The notes under the pieces were generated by a model that worked only from the letters and a program-made list of their open reading frames with translations, was not told where the DNA came from and did no database searches. This document shows, in pieces, positions 8,847-16,796 of a stretch of DNA of 64,000 nt. Origin of the DNA: Thermus sp. LT1-2-5. Lineage in GTDB: Bacteria > Deinococcota > Deinococci > Deinococcales > Thermaceae. The position numbers and the translations under genes were made by a program. Position 1 is the first letter of the stretch, and each line of letters starts with the position of its first letter. The stretch covers positions 1 through 64,000 of the forward strand of contig NZ_BSRG01000006.1 of the NCBI RefSeq assembly GCF_040363165.1. Reading direction: 5' to 3'.

Positions 8847-8875
8847 TTGCACTAAATACCCTTCCGGGGTATAAT
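8847..8875 (+). promoter_or_regulatory. Sigma-A promoter of the peroxiredoxin gene
   Basis: TTGCAC (8847-8852), 17 bp spacer, TATAAT (8870-8875), a near-consensus housekeeping promoter. It precedes a leader of about 30 nt with a clear ribosome site GAGGAGG before the ATG at 8912. This is one of the strongest-looking promoters in the window, consistent with an abundant antioxidant enzyme. Confidence 0.85.
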
Positions 8876-8911
8876 CGCCTCCGCCAGGCAAGGCCTGGCG
8901 AGGAGGACCCT

Positions 8912-9562
8912 ATGGAAGACACCTTCGCTTTACCCAGGCTCAATGAGCCCGCCCCGGATTTTGTGGCCAAGACCACGGCGGGCGAGCTCCGGCTTTCCGA
9001 CCTCAAGGGCAAATGGGTGGTGCTCTTTAGCCATCCCGCCGATTTCACCCCGGTGTGCTCCACGGAGTTCCTGGCCTTCGCCAAGCGACAAAAGGAGTTC
9101 AGCGAGCTTGGGGTCCAACTGGTGGGCCTCTCCATAGACTCCATCCACGCCCACCTGGCCTGGCTGAAGGACCTGGAGGAGATGTCCGGGATCACCATTG
9201 ACTTCCCCGTGATCGCCGACCTGGACATGAAGGTCTCCAAGCTCTACGGGATGATCCACCCTGCCGCTAGCGAAACCGCTGCGGTACGAGCCGTGTTTAT
9301 CATTGACCCAAACGGCATCCTCCGGGGCATGCTCTACTATCCCCTCACCACCGGGCGCAACATCGACGAGATCCTTCGCTTCATCCGCGCCCTGCAGTTC
9401 ACGGACCGCACCGGGCTCAACACCCCCGCCGACTGGCAGCCCGGGGAGCCCGGCATCGTCAAACCCCCCGCCACCCTAAGCGAGCTCAAAGCTGACGAGG
9501 CGAAAAAGAACGAGTACGCGGAATACCGCCGCTGGTACTTGCGCCTGAAGAAGGCGGAGTAA
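8912..9562 (+). CDS. 1-Cys peroxiredoxin (Prx6 family)
   Basis: 216 residues. The thioredoxin fold carries the peroxidatic motif HPADFTPVCSTEF with Cys49, the conserved Thr46 and a downstream Arg (AAVRAVFIIDPNG). The C-terminal extension LNTPADWQPGEPGI is the Prx6 extension, but a Thr sits where archaeal homologues have a resolving Cys (CPADW), and no other cysteine follows. It is therefore a 1-Cys enzyme needing an external thiol. It reduces H2O2 and alkyl hydroperoxides in the cytosol. It is transcribed alone from the promoter at 8847-8875 and closed by the hairpin at 9564-9596. Confidence 0.95.
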   Translation: MEDTFALPRLNEPAPDFVAKTTAGELRLSDLKGKWVVLFSHPADFTPVCSTEFLAFAKRQKEFSELGVQLVGLSIDSIHAHLAWLKDLEEMSGITIDFPVIADLDMKVSKLYGMIHPAASETAAVRAVFIIDPNGILRGMLYYPLTTGRNIDEILRFIRALQFTDRTGLNTPADWQPGEPGIVKPPATLSELKADEAKKNEYAEYRRWYLRLKKAE

Positions 9563-9563
9563 G

Positions 9564-9596
9564 GGAAACCCCCTGGGTCCTTCCCAGGGGGTTTCC
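9564..9596 (+). terminator. Hairpin terminator, probably bidirectional
   Basis: A perfect 14-bp stem (GGAAACCCCCTGGG, 9564-9577, against 9583-9596) with a 5-nt loop starts 1 bp after the peroxiredoxin stop. The base of the stem supplies AAA/TTT on each side, so it can end both the peroxiredoxin transcript and the converging minus-strand zinc-ribbon transcript that stops at 9602. Confidence 0.85.
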
Positions 9597-9601
9597 AGCC
9601 C

Positions 9602-9850
9602 TCAGTCAAAGAGGTCGAAGACTTCGAGAAAGCCCTTCTTTTTCTTGTAGGGCTTGCCTTCCTTGCGGTAGTAGACCTCCCGCTCCGCCTCGTAGTCCCG
9701 CTCCACCTGGCGGGCCTCGGCCAGGAGCTTTTCCAGCTCGCCCCGGTCCAGCCACACCCCGCCGCACTGGGGGCAGACGTCTAGGAGTACCCCCCGGCGC
9801 TCCACCTCCTTCATGCCCACGCCGCACTGGGGGCAAAGCAGAAGGGGCAT
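9602..9850 (-). CDS. TFIIB-type zinc-ribbon protein
   Basis: 82 residues. Two CPQC knuckles (LLCPQCGVGMKEVE and DVCPQCGGVWLDRGELEKL) form the zf-TFIIB/DUF4150-like zinc ribbon, followed by a charged helix (ARQVERDYEAEREVYY) and a lysine tail. The GGVWLDRGELEKL phrase is highly typical of this small bacterial family, whose biochemical role is unknown. The ATG abuts the stop of the upstream metallopeptidase (TAGATG), so both share the Mn2+-riboswitch-controlled transcript that begins near 10675. Confidence 0.85.
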   Translation of the reverse strand: MPLLLCPQCGVGMKEVERRGVLLDVCPQCGGVWLDRGELEKLLAEARQVERDYEAEREVYYRKEGKPYKKKKGFLEVFDLFD

Positions 9851-10531
9851 CTACTCCTCCCTCCGGCCCATGAGAAGGCTGGCGTAGTAGAGGATGGTAG
9901 CCAAGGAGCTGGCCAAGGCCGCCACGTACGTGAGCGCCGCCCAGGTAAGCACCTGCCGGGCCGGGCCCATCTCCCGGGCGTCCAGGAAACCCATGCGCTT
10001 CAGGAAGTCCAGGGCCCGCCTCGAGGCGTCGAACTCCACGGGCAGGGTGATGAGCTGGAAGAGGGCCACCGCCAGGTAGAGGTAAAGCCCCAGCTTGGCC
10101 AGGCCCAAGGCCCCCACCATGAGGCCCAGGATCACCAGGATGGGCCCCAGGTTGCTCCCCAAGCTGGCCGCGGGCCAGAGGCTCGCCCGCACCCTAAGCC
10201 AAGCGTAGCCCTGGGCGTCCTGCACCGCATGCCCCACCTCGTGGGCCGCCACCGCCAGGGCGGCGAGGCTTGGGGAAGCGTAGTTGGGCTCGGAGAGGCG
10301 CACCGCCTTGGCGTGGGGGTCATAGTGGTCGGTGAGGGCTCCCGGCACCGGCTCCACCCGCACCTGGGTGAGCCCGTGGGCGTCCAGGATGGCCCGGGCC
10401 ACCTGGGCCCCGGTGAGGCCCCGGGCGTTGGCCACCCGGCTAAAGCGGGCGAAGGTGGCCTGCAACCCTCCCTGGATGGCTAGGCTGGCCACGAAGACCA
10501 GTCCCATGAGCACAATGGCGAGCACGTCCAT
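9851..10531 (-). CDS. Membrane zinc metallopeptidase (Zn_peptidase_2, YugP-like)
   Basis: 226 residues. An N-terminal helix (VLAIVLMGLVFVASLAIQ) is followed by a cytosolic-side catalytic segment with HEVGH (97-101, HExxH zinc site) and then GHAVQDAQGYAWLRVR; three further hydrophobic helices follow. The downstream third ligand is likely in EFDASRRAL, as in this family. The start at 10531 is chosen because it follows GGGAGGG and begins at the first membrane helix. Family members are largely uncharacterised membrane peptidases. The gene lies behind a yybP-ykoY-type riboswitch and terminator, so it is probably induced by Mn2+. Confidence 0.88.
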   Translation of the reverse strand: MDVLAIVLMGLVFVASLAIQGGLQATFARFSRVANARGLTGAQVARAILDAHGLTQVRVEPVPGALTDHYDPHAKAVRLSEPNYASPSLAALAVAAHEVGHAVQDAQGYAWLRVRASLWPAASLGSNLGPILVILGLMVGALGLAKLGLYLYLAVALFQLITLPVEFDASRRALDFLKRMGFLDAREMGPARQVLTWAALTYVAALASSLATILYYASLLMGRREE

Positions 10532-10555
10532 GTTTCCCTCCCTGCGGGGTGTAGC

Positions 10556-10588
10556 AAAAATGCCGAGGCCACCTTTTAGGTGGTCTCG
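10556..10588 (-). terminator. Intrinsic terminator of the riboswitch expression platform
   Basis: Reading the minus strand, an 11-bp stem with one mismatch (10588-10578 against 10574-10564, loop AAA) is followed by GCATTTTTG. The 5' arm begins inside the conserved GGCGAGACC element at the 3' end of the riboswitch. Folding of the aptamer and of this terminator should therefore compete, the usual arrangement for a transcriptional ON switch. It lies between the promoter and the metallopeptidase start. Confidence 0.8.
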
Positions 10589-10680
10589 CCATGCGCCCAA
10601 GGCGCCCCAGCCGACCGGGGATGGCTCCCGTACTGACGACCGGCTGGCCCCCTGTGGGGGCGGCTACTCCCCGCAGGTAC
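10579..10680 (-). promoter_or_regulatory. yybP-ykoY (Mn2+) riboswitch
   Basis: The minus strand carries the three hallmark elements in order: GGGGAGTAGC (10672-10663), an internal GTCGTCAGTACGGGAG segment, and GGCGAGACC (10590-10582). Between them lie self-complementary stems (for example GCCCCCACAGGGGGC and CCAGCC with GGCTGG). These elements define the manganese-sensing yybP-ykoY class, which generally switches on Mn2+ exporters and other membrane proteins. A promoter sits directly upstream and a terminator overlaps the 3' element. The controlled gene is the membrane metallopeptidase at 9851-10531 with its zinc-ribbon partner. The short P1 helix is the least certain part of the fold. Confidence 0.85.
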
Positions 10681-10681
10681 C

Positions 10682-10710
10682 TTTATACCAGAACCCATCC
10701 CCCTTGGCAA
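10682..10710 (-). promoter_or_regulatory. Promoter of the riboswitch/metallopeptidase transcript
   Basis: On the minus strand TTGCCA (10710-10705), exactly 17 bp, then TATAAA (10687-10682). The predicted start, near 10675, is just before the first conserved riboswitch element. Confidence 0.8.
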
Positions 10711-10738
10711 GGTGCCTTTGCGGATTGTGCCCGCGGTT

Positions 10739-10767
10739 TCTTGCATGAAAACGCTCAAGGGTATAGT
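10739..10767 (+). promoter_or_regulatory. Probable promoter of the rhodanese gene
   Basis: TATAGT at 10762-10767 is a good -10 box. Upstream, TCTTGC (10739-10744) gives a 17-bp spacer; the better-looking TTGCAT (10741-10746) would give only 15 bp. The gene start at 10786 follows with a GGGAGGTGAAG ribosome site. Confidence 0.6.
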
Positions 10768-10785
10768 GGGGCCGGGAGGTGAAGC

Positions 10786-11643
10786 ATGGGCTACGCACAC
10801 CCTGAGGTTCTGGTAAGCACGGACTGGGTAGAGGCGCACCTAAAGAACCCCCAGGTGCGGGTCCTCGAGGTGGACGAGGACATCCTCCTCTACGACACGG
10901 GCCACATCCCCGGGGCCCAGAAGATCGACTGGCAGAAGGACTTCTGGGACCCGGTGGTGCGGGACTTCATCAGCGAGGAAGGGTTCGCCCAGCTCATGGA
11001 GCGGCTTGGCATTTCCAACGACACCACCGTGGTCCTCTATGGGGACAAGAACAACTGGTGGGCCGCCTACGCCTTCTGGTTCTTCAAGTACAACGGCCAC
11101 AAGGACGTGCGCCTCATGAACGGCGGGCGGCAGAAGTGGGTGGAGGAGGGCCGGCCCCTCACCACCGAGGTCCCCAGCTACCCCCCGGGCCGCTACGAGG
11201 TCCCCTACCGGGACGAGTCCATCCGCGCTTACCGGGATGACGTCCTGGAGCACATCCTGAAGGTGAAAGAGGGCAAGGGGGCCCTGGTGGACGTGCGGAG
11301 CCCCGAGGAGTACCGGGGCGAGCTCACCCACATGCCCAACTACCCGCAAGAAGGGGCCCTGCGGGCCGGGCACATCCCCGGGGCCAAGAACATCCCCTGG
11401 GCCAAGGCGGTGAACCCAGACGGCACCTTTAAGAGCCCGGAAGAGCTTAGGGCCCTGTACGAGCCCTTAGGCATCACCAAGGACAAGGACGTGGTGGTCT
11501 ACTGCCGCATCGCCGAGCGTTCCAGCCACTCCTGGTTCGTCCTCAAGTACCTTCTGGGCTACCCCCACGTGAAGAACTACGACGGCTCCTGGACGGAGTG
11601 GGGCAACCTGGTGGGGGTGCCCATCGCCAAAGGGGAGGAGTAA
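10786..11643 (+). CDS. Thiosulfate sulfurtransferase (tandem rhodanese)
   Basis: 285 residues with two rhodanese domains, an inactive N-terminal one (about 8-130) and an active C-terminal one (about 150-280). The active-site loop is CRIAERS with Cys240, of the CRxGxR type that favours thiosulfate. Domain signatures include [13 protein letters not shown] and [13 protein letters not shown], one per domain. It transfers sulfane sulfur from thiosulfate to cyanide or protein thiols, in sulfur relay or detoxification. A GGGAGGTGAAG ribosome site precedes the ATG. It is monocistronic, with its own promoter and the terminator at 11650-11674. Confidence 0.95.
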   Translation: MGYAHPEVLVSTDWVEAHLKNPQVRVLEVDEDILLYDTGHIPGAQKIDWQKDFWDPVVRDFISEEGFAQLMERLGISNDTTVVLYGDKNNWWAAYAFWFFKYNGHKDVRLMNGGRQKWVEEGRPLTTEVPSYPPGRYEVPYRDESIRAYRDDVLEHILKVKEGKGALVDVRSPEEYRGELTHMPNYPQEGALRAGHIPGAKNIPWAKAVNPDGTFKSPEELRALYEPLGITKDKDVVVYCRIAERSSHSWFVLKYLLGYPHVKNYDGSWTEWGNLVGVPIAKGEE

Positions 11644-11649
11644 GGGAAG

Positions 11650-11674
11650 GCCCCGGGACTTCCCGGGGCTTTTT
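11650..11674 (+). terminator. Intrinsic terminator after the rhodanese gene
   Basis: GCCCCGGG (11650-11657), loop ACTT, CCCGGGGC (11662-11669), then TTTTT (11670-11674). The T-tract touches the stop codon of the converging metH gene. Confidence 0.9.
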
Positions 11675-14600
11675 CAGTCCACGCTGAAGTAGCGGGCCTC
11701 GGGGTGGTGGACCACCAGGGCGCTGGTGGCGTGCTCCGGTTCAAGCTGGAAACTCTCCGTAAGCCGCACCCCGATGCGGGCGAAACCCATGAGGCGGTCC
11801 AGCTTGGCCTGGTCCGAAAGGTCCGGGCAAGCGGGGTAGCCGAAGGAGTAACGGGCTCCCTGGTAGCCCTGCTGGAAAAGCTTCCTGATATCCGTGGCGT
11901 CCTTCCCGGCGATGCCCCACATCTGCCGCATCCGCTTGTGCCAGTACTCCGCCAAGGCCTCCGTCATCTCCACGGCGAAGCCGTGGACGAAGAGGTAGTC
12001 CTGGTAGGCGCCCCCCTCAAAGAGGGCCCGCGCCTTCCTCGCAGGCTCCTCCCCCATGCTCACCAGCTGCACCCCAAGCACGTCCCGCGCCCCTTGCCCG
12101 AAGGCGGGAAGCCAGTCCGCCTCGTCCCCCAAGGGCGCGGCGTGGCGGGGGCGGAAGTAGTCCACAAGGCTTAGCCCCCCACCCCGCTGCCGGGGGAAGC
12201 GGAAGCGCTCCAGCACCTCCCCGGTTTCCGGGGAAAAGACCAAAAGCTCCTCCCCCTCCCGGGCCACGGGGAAGAAGCCGTAAAGCACCTTAGGCCTAAG
12301 CCACCCCTCCTCCACCGCCTCCCTGAGGAGGCGGCGGAACACGGGCTCCGCCTCCCGCTCCACCAGGGCCTGCCAGTCCTCCCGGCTCATCCCCTGGCGG
12401 CTATACCCCCATTGGCCCCGGTAAAGGGCAAGCTTGTTCACGTAGTGGGCGATGGTGGGAAGGTCCAGGTCCTCCTCCACCCGGACCCCGAAAAAAGGCG
12501 GCCTGGGGATGAAGGGAGCCTCCCCCACGGGCTTGGAGCGCACCTCCACCCTGGGCGCCTCTCGCTTGGGGCGGGGAGAGGCTCGTTGGGTAAGCTTAGG
12601 GGGAACCTGGCCCGTGAGCTCTTCCATGAGCCTTAGGCCCTCAAAGGCGTCCTCGGCGTAGTAGACGTTGGGGTAAATGGGGCGAAGGTCCTCCTCCACG
12701 AAGCTCCGGGTGAGGGCCGCCCCGCCCAGGATCACGGGGAGGGTGTAGCCCCGATCCCGCATGTACTCCAGGTTTTCCTTCATCACCTGGGTGCTCTTCA
12801 CCAAGAGGCCCGACATGCCCACGGCGTGGGGCTTGTGCGCCTCCACCGCCTGCAGGATCTCCTCGATGGGCACCTTGATGCCCAGGTTCACCACCTGGTA
12901 GCCGTTGTTGCTGAGGATGATGTCCACCAGGTTCTTGCCGATATCGTGCACGTCCCCCTTTACCGTGGCCAGGACCATCTTGCCCTTGCCCTCGCCCCGC
13001 TTTTCCATGTGGGGCTCCAGGTGGGCCACCGCCTTCTTCATGACCTCCGCCGCCTGGAGGACGAAGGGAAGCTGCATCTTCCCCGCCCCGAAGAGGTCCC
13101 CCACCTCCTTCATCCCGGCGAGAAGGGGGCCGTTGATGAGGTCCAAGGGCTTGTACCCTTGGCGCAGAGCCTCGTCCAGGTCGGCCTCGAGGCCCCCCTT
13201 CCTCCCCTCCACCACCCGCCGCTTGAGCCGCTCCAAAAGGGGCAGGGCCTGGAAGGCGTCCTCCTTGGCCCTGGGGTCCTCCCGGTGGGCCTCGAAGTAG
13301 GCCATGAAGGCCAGAAGGGGGTCGTACCCTTCCTTGCGGCGGTCGTGGATGAGGTCCAGGGCCAAGGCGTAGGCCTCCTCGGGGATCTCGGAGATGGGGA
13401 GGATCTTCCCGGCGTCCACGATGGCGGCGGTAAGGCCCCGCTTCCGGGCCTCGTCCAGGAAGACGGAGTTCAGGACCCGCCGGGCCCTGGGCTTCAGGCC
13501 GAAGGAAACGTTGGACACCCCCAGGATAAACCCCACCCCAGGAAGGCGATGGGAAAGCTCCTCTAGGGCCAAGAGGGTCTCCTTGGCCAAGGGGCGGCTT
13601 TCCTCGTCCCCTTGGGTGATGGGGAAGGTGAGGAGGTCGAAGAGGAGGTCCTCGGGGCGGAAGCCGTGGTGCTCCGTGAGGCGCTCGTACATGCGCAGGG
13701 CCACCCGCACCTTCTCCTCCTTGGTCTTGGCCATCCCCTTCTCGTCGATGGCCAAGACCACCAGGGCCGCCCCGTGGGCCTTGGCCAAGGAGGCCACCCG
13801 GTCAAACCGCTCCAGGCCGTCTTCCAGGTTGGCGGAGTTCAGGAGGACCCGGCCCGGCAGGTACTTCAGGGCGAGCTCCATGGCCTCGGGGGAGGTGGAG
13901 TCCACCATCACGGGCACCGTGACGGCGGTGGCGAGGCTAGGGAGGAGCCACCTGAGGTCCGCAAGCTCGTCCCGCCCCGTCCAAGCCACGGAGAGGTCCA
14001 GGGCGTGGGCCCCTTCCGCCACCTGCTCCCGGGCCAGGGTGAGGATCCCTTCCAGGTCCCGGGCAAAGAGCATCTCCCGGAAGCGCTTGCTCCCCGTGGC
14101 GTTCAAGCGCTCCCCCACCAGAAAGAGGCTTGCCTCCTGGCGGAGGGAAACCGCCTGGTACAAGGAGGCCACCTGGGGCGGGAAGGCCTGGGGCCTAGGC
14201 CTGGGCGGAAGGGTCTTGACCTCCGCCGCCACCTGGCGGATGTGCTCGGGCCCCGTGCCGCAACACCCCCCCACGGCGTTCACCCCGTACTCCAGGACGA
14301 ACTTGCGGTGCCACTTGGCCAGCTCCTCGGGGGTGAGGTCGTAGACCACCCTCCCCCCCTCGTTCCGTGGCAGGCCGGCGTTGGGCAGGCAGGCCACGAA
14401 GCGGGTGCTGTTCTGGGCAAAGTAGCGCACCTTGCTGTCCATGAGGTCGGGCCCCGTGGCGCAGTTCATCCCCACCACGTCGATGGGCAGGCTCTCCAAG
14501 GCGGCCAAGGCCGCCTGCTCGTCCGTGCCCACCAGGAGGGTGCCTGTGGCCTCAAAGGTCACCTGGACCTGGAGGGGGACCTCCCGCCCCACCTCGGCCA

Positions 14601-15228
14601 TGGCCTCGCGGGCGGCAAGGACGGCGCAGCGCACCTGCAGGATGTCCTGGGCGGTTTCCAAAAGGATGAGGTCCACCCCGCCCCGGAGTAGCCCCCGCAC
14701 CGCCTCCTTGTAGGCCTGGTAGAGCTCGTCCCAGGAAATCTGCCCCAAGGAGATGAGCTTGGTCCCGGGCCCCAAGGCCCCCGCCACGAAGGCCCCGTAG
14801 GGCTCGGCCACCTCCTTGGCGAGCCTGGCACCCAAATAGGCCAGGGCCTCCGCCTCCTCCCCTAGCCCATACTCGGCCAGGACGTGGCGTAGGGCGCCAA
14901 AGGTGTTGGTCTCGATCACCTCGGCCCCGGCCTCGAGGTAGGCCCGATGGATCTCCTGCACCACCTGGGGCCGGGTGCGGTTGAGCACCTCGGGGCAGCC
15001 GAAGTAGGCCTCCCCCCCGTAGTCCTCGGGGGAAAGGTCCCGCTTTTGCAACTCGGTACCCATGGCCCCGTCAAAGACCACGGGGCGCTCCAGGAGGGCC
15101 CTTAGGTAGGGGAACTTCTTGGCCCGGGCCTCCTTGTTGTAGCCCAGGCGCACCAAGGGGGCATCCCCCCACCCCGCCCCCCCCAGGTGGTGGCGGCAAC
15201 CGGGACTGCAGGTGTGGACCTCCACCAT
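11674..15228 (-). CDS. metH: Cobalamin-dependent methionine synthase
   Basis: 1184 residues with all four MetH modules. The homocysteine-binding barrel spans about 45-340, with FDGAMGTELQKR and zinc-site cysteines in GMNCATG and GGCCGTG. The folate barrel follows (about 365-625, GERLNATGSKRF). The cap and B12 domain has DVHDIGKN near residue 757, whose His replaces the lower cobalamin ligand. The C-terminal AdoMet reactivation domain runs from about 930 to the end (QWGYSRQGMSREDW). It transfers methyl from methyl-tetrahydrofolate to homocysteine. Residues 1-38 are an unusual Cys/His/Gly-rich extension (HTCSPGCRHHLGG); a later GTG or TTG start near VRLGYNKEARAKKF cannot be excluded. No cobalamin or SAM riboswitch is visible in the 42 bp before it. 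Confidence 0.96.
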   Translation of the reverse strand: MVEVHTCSPGCRHHLGGAGWGDAPLVRLGYNKEARAKKFPYLRALLERPVVFDGAMGTELQKRDLSPEDYGGEAYFGCPEVLNRTRPQVVQEIHRAYLEAGAEVIETNTFGALRHVLAEYGLGEEAEALAYLGARLAKEVAEPYGAFVAGALGPGTKLISLGQISWDELYQAYKEAVRGLLRGGVDLILLETAQDILQVRCAVLAAREAMAEVGREVPLQVQVTFEATGTLLVGTDEQAALAALESLPIDVVGMNCATGPDLMDSKVRYFAQNSTRFVACLPNAGLPRNEGGRVVYDLTPEELAKWHRKFVLEYGVNAVGGCCGTGPEHIRQVAAEVKTLPPRPRPQAFPPQVASLYQAVSLRQEASLFLVGERLNATGSKRFREMLFARDLEGILTLAREQVAEGAHALDLSVAWTGRDELADLRWLLPSLATAVTVPVMVDSTSPEAMELALKYLPGRVLLNSANLEDGLERFDRVASLAKAHGAALVVLAIDEKGMAKTKEEKVRVALRMYERLTEHHGFRPEDLLFDLLTFPITQGDEESRPLAKETLLALEELSHRLPGVGFILGVSNVSFGLKPRARRVLNSVFLDEARKRGLTAAIVDAGKILPISEIPEEAYALALDLIHDRRKEGYDPLLAFMAYFEAHREDPRAKEDAFQALPLLERLKRRVVEGRKGGLEADLDEALRQGYKPLDLINGPLLAGMKEVGDLFGAGKMQLPFVLQAAEVMKKAVAHLEPHMEKRGEGKGKMVLATVKGDVHDIGKNLVDIILSNNGYQVVNLGIKVPIEEILQAVEAHKPHAVGMSGLLVKSTQVMKENLEYMRDRGYTLPVILGGAALTRSFVEEDLRPIYPNVYYAEDAFEGLRLMEELTGQVPPKLTQRASPRPKREAPRVEVRSKPVGEAPFIPRPPFFGVRVEEDLDLPTIAHYVNKLALYRGQWGYSRQGMSREDWQALVEREAEPVFRRLLREAVEEGWLRPKVLYGFFPVAREGEELLVFSPETGEVLERFRFPRQRGGGLSLVDYFRPRHAAPLGDEADWLPAFGQGARDVLGVQLVSMGEEPARKARALFEGGAYQDYLFVHGFAVEMTEALAEYWHKRMRQMWGIAGKDATDIRKLFQQGYQGARYSFGYPACPDLSDQAKLDRLMGFARIGVRLTESFQLEPEHATSALVVHHPEARYFSVD

Positions 15229-15235
15229 ATCCCGC

Positions 15236-15264
15236 TAGTGTAGCCAAAACCGGAGGGCTATGCT
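15236..15264 (+). promoter_or_regulatory. Overlapping divergent promoters for pncB and metH
   Basis: TATGCT (15259-15264) ends 6 bp before the pncB ATG, the spacing of a leaderless transcript; its -35 (TAGTGT, 15236-15241) is poor. Read on the other strand, the same TAGTGTA block is TACACT (15241-15236), a possible -10 lying 7 bp before the metH ATG. Only 42 bp separate the two genes. Confidence 0.45.
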
Positions 15265-15270
15265 AGGCCC

Positions 15271-16794
15271 ATGGACCCCTTCGGCATCCTCTACACCGAC
15301 CTCTACCAGCTCACCATGGGCCAGGTCTACTTCCGCCTGGGGCTTCACGAACGGGAGGCCCTCTTCGAGGCCTTCTACCGCAAAAACCCGGACTACGGGG
15401 CCCACCAGGCGGGCTACACCGTCTTCGCCGGGCTTGACCCCTTACTTTCCTGGATGGAAAGCGCCCGCTTCGGGGAGGCGGAGCTAGACGCCCTCCGCGC
15501 CCTAAAGAGCCGCTCCGGCAAACCCCTCTTCGCCGAGGACTACCTCCGCTACCTAAAGGCCATGGGCGGGTTCGCCGGCCTCACGGTGAGGGCCCTCCCC
15601 GAGGGCCGGGTGGCCCACCCCCAGGTGCCCCTCCTCAGCGTGGAGGGCCCCCTCCTCCAGGCCCAGCTCCTGGAAACCGCCCTCTTGAACCGCATCAGCT
15701 ACGAAACCCTCATCGCCACCAAGGCGAGTCGGGTGCGGGAGGCGGCGGGGGAGGAGGCGGTGGTGCTGGAGTTCGGCCTGCGCCGCGCCCCCGGCAAAGG
15801 GGGGGAGAGCGCCACCCGGGCGAGCCTCATCGGCGGGGCCAACCGCTCCAGCGCCGTGAGCCTTTCCCACCTCCTGGGCCTCCCCTCTTCCGGCACCCAC
15901 GCCCATAGCCTGGTCCAGGCCTTCTTGGCCTTGGGCTACTCGGAGGAAGACGCCTTCCAGGCCTTCGCCGAGGTCTTCCCCGACGACACCATCCTTCTCC
16001 TGGACACTGTGGACACCCTCCACTCCGGCCTACCCCACGCCCTCCGGGTCTTTGAAGCCCTGCGGAAGAAGGGGCACCGCCCCGTGGGGGTACGGATCGA
16101 CTCTGGGGACCTGGCCCATTTGGCCATCCTGGTGGCCAAGGAGCTGGACAAGGCGGGCTTTGCCGATACCCTCATCGTCCTTTCGGGCGACCTGGACGAG
16201 CTCGTGATCTGGCAGATCAAAAGCCAAATCCTGGAGGAGGCCCCCCGCTACGGCGTAGACCCGGAGAGGCTCCTCAAGCGCCTGGTCTACGGGGTGGGAA
16301 CGCGGATGGTGGTTTCCTGGGGCTACCCGGCCCTAGGGGGGGTGTACAAGCTGGTGGCCATCCGGGAAAACGGGACCTGGGCCCCGGCCATAAAGATTTC
16401 CGACTCCTTGGAAAAGGTACTAAATCCCGGGCACAAGAAGGTCTACCGGGTCTACGACCACCGGGGCCTGGCCACAGCGGACCTCCTGGCCACCTTTGAC
16501 GAGGCGGTGCGGGAAGATACCCCCCTCACCCTCCGCCACCCTACCGACCCCACCAAGCGCAGGACCCTAAGGCCCGGGGAGTTCACCCTCGAGCCCCTCT
16601 TGGAAGAAGCCTTCCGGGGCAAGCGACTCTTCGCCCCCCTACCCCTGGAGGTCCTGCGGGAAAGGCGCCAAAAGGACGTGGCCCGCCTGGACCCGGGGGT
16701 GCGGCGCCTAGTGAACCCCCATATTTACCACGTTTCCCTGAGCGAAAGGCTTTTCGCCCTGAAAGAGGCCTTGGTGGCCCGGCTTGCCGGCTAG
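15271..16794 (+). CDS. pncB: Nicotinate phosphoribosyltransferase
   Basis: 507 residues. The N terminus [19 protein letters not shown] is the NAPRTase signature, followed by [12 protein letters not shown] and the barrel motif [11 protein letters not shown] with the phospho-acceptor-type His. Later segments [13 protein letters not shown] and [14 protein letters not shown] bind PRPP and product. It converts nicotinate and PRPP to nicotinate mononucleotide, the first step of NAD salvage. The ATG follows TATGCT by 6 bp, suggesting leaderless initiation. The stop is 2 bp from the converging clpX stop, with no terminator between them. Confidence 0.95.
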   Translation: MDPFGILYTDLYQLTMGQVYFRLGLHEREALFEAFYRKNPDYGAHQAGYTVFAGLDPLLSWMESARFGEAELDALRALKSRSGKPLFAEDYLRYLKAMGGFAGLTVRALPEGRVAHPQVPLLSVEGPLLQAQLLETALLNRISYETLIATKASRVREAAGEEAVVLEFGLRRAPGKGGESATRASLIGGANRSSAVSLSHLLGLPSSGTHAHSLVQAFLALGYSEEDAFQAFAEVFPDDTILLLDTVDTLHSGLPHALRVFEALRKKGHRPVGVRIDSGDLAHLAILVAKELDKAGFADTLIVLSGDLDELVIWQIKSQILEEAPRYGVDPERLLKRLVYGVGTRMVVSWGYPALGGVYKLVAIRENGTWAPAIKISDSLEKVLNPGHKKVYRVYDHRGLATADLLATFDEAVREDTPLTLRHPTDPTKRRTLRPGEFTLEPLLEEAFRGKRLFAPLPLEVLRERRQKDVARLDPGVRRLVNPHIYHVSLSERLFALKEALVARLAG

Positions 16795-16796
16795 CC

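Noticed and set aside
8918-9259. Open frames antisense to the peroxiredoxin gene
   Set aside because: The plus-strand frame is an unmistakable peroxiredoxin with promoter and terminator; the antisense frames have no signals.
11704-14713. Long open frames antisense to metH
   Set aside because: They are mirror images of a G+C-rich gene with strong third-position bias; their products are low-complexity (Arg/Pro/Gly/His-rich) and lack ribosome sites.
15229-15270. Cobalamin or SAM riboswitch before metH
   Set aside because: Only 42 bp are available and no B12-box or SAM-type element is present.
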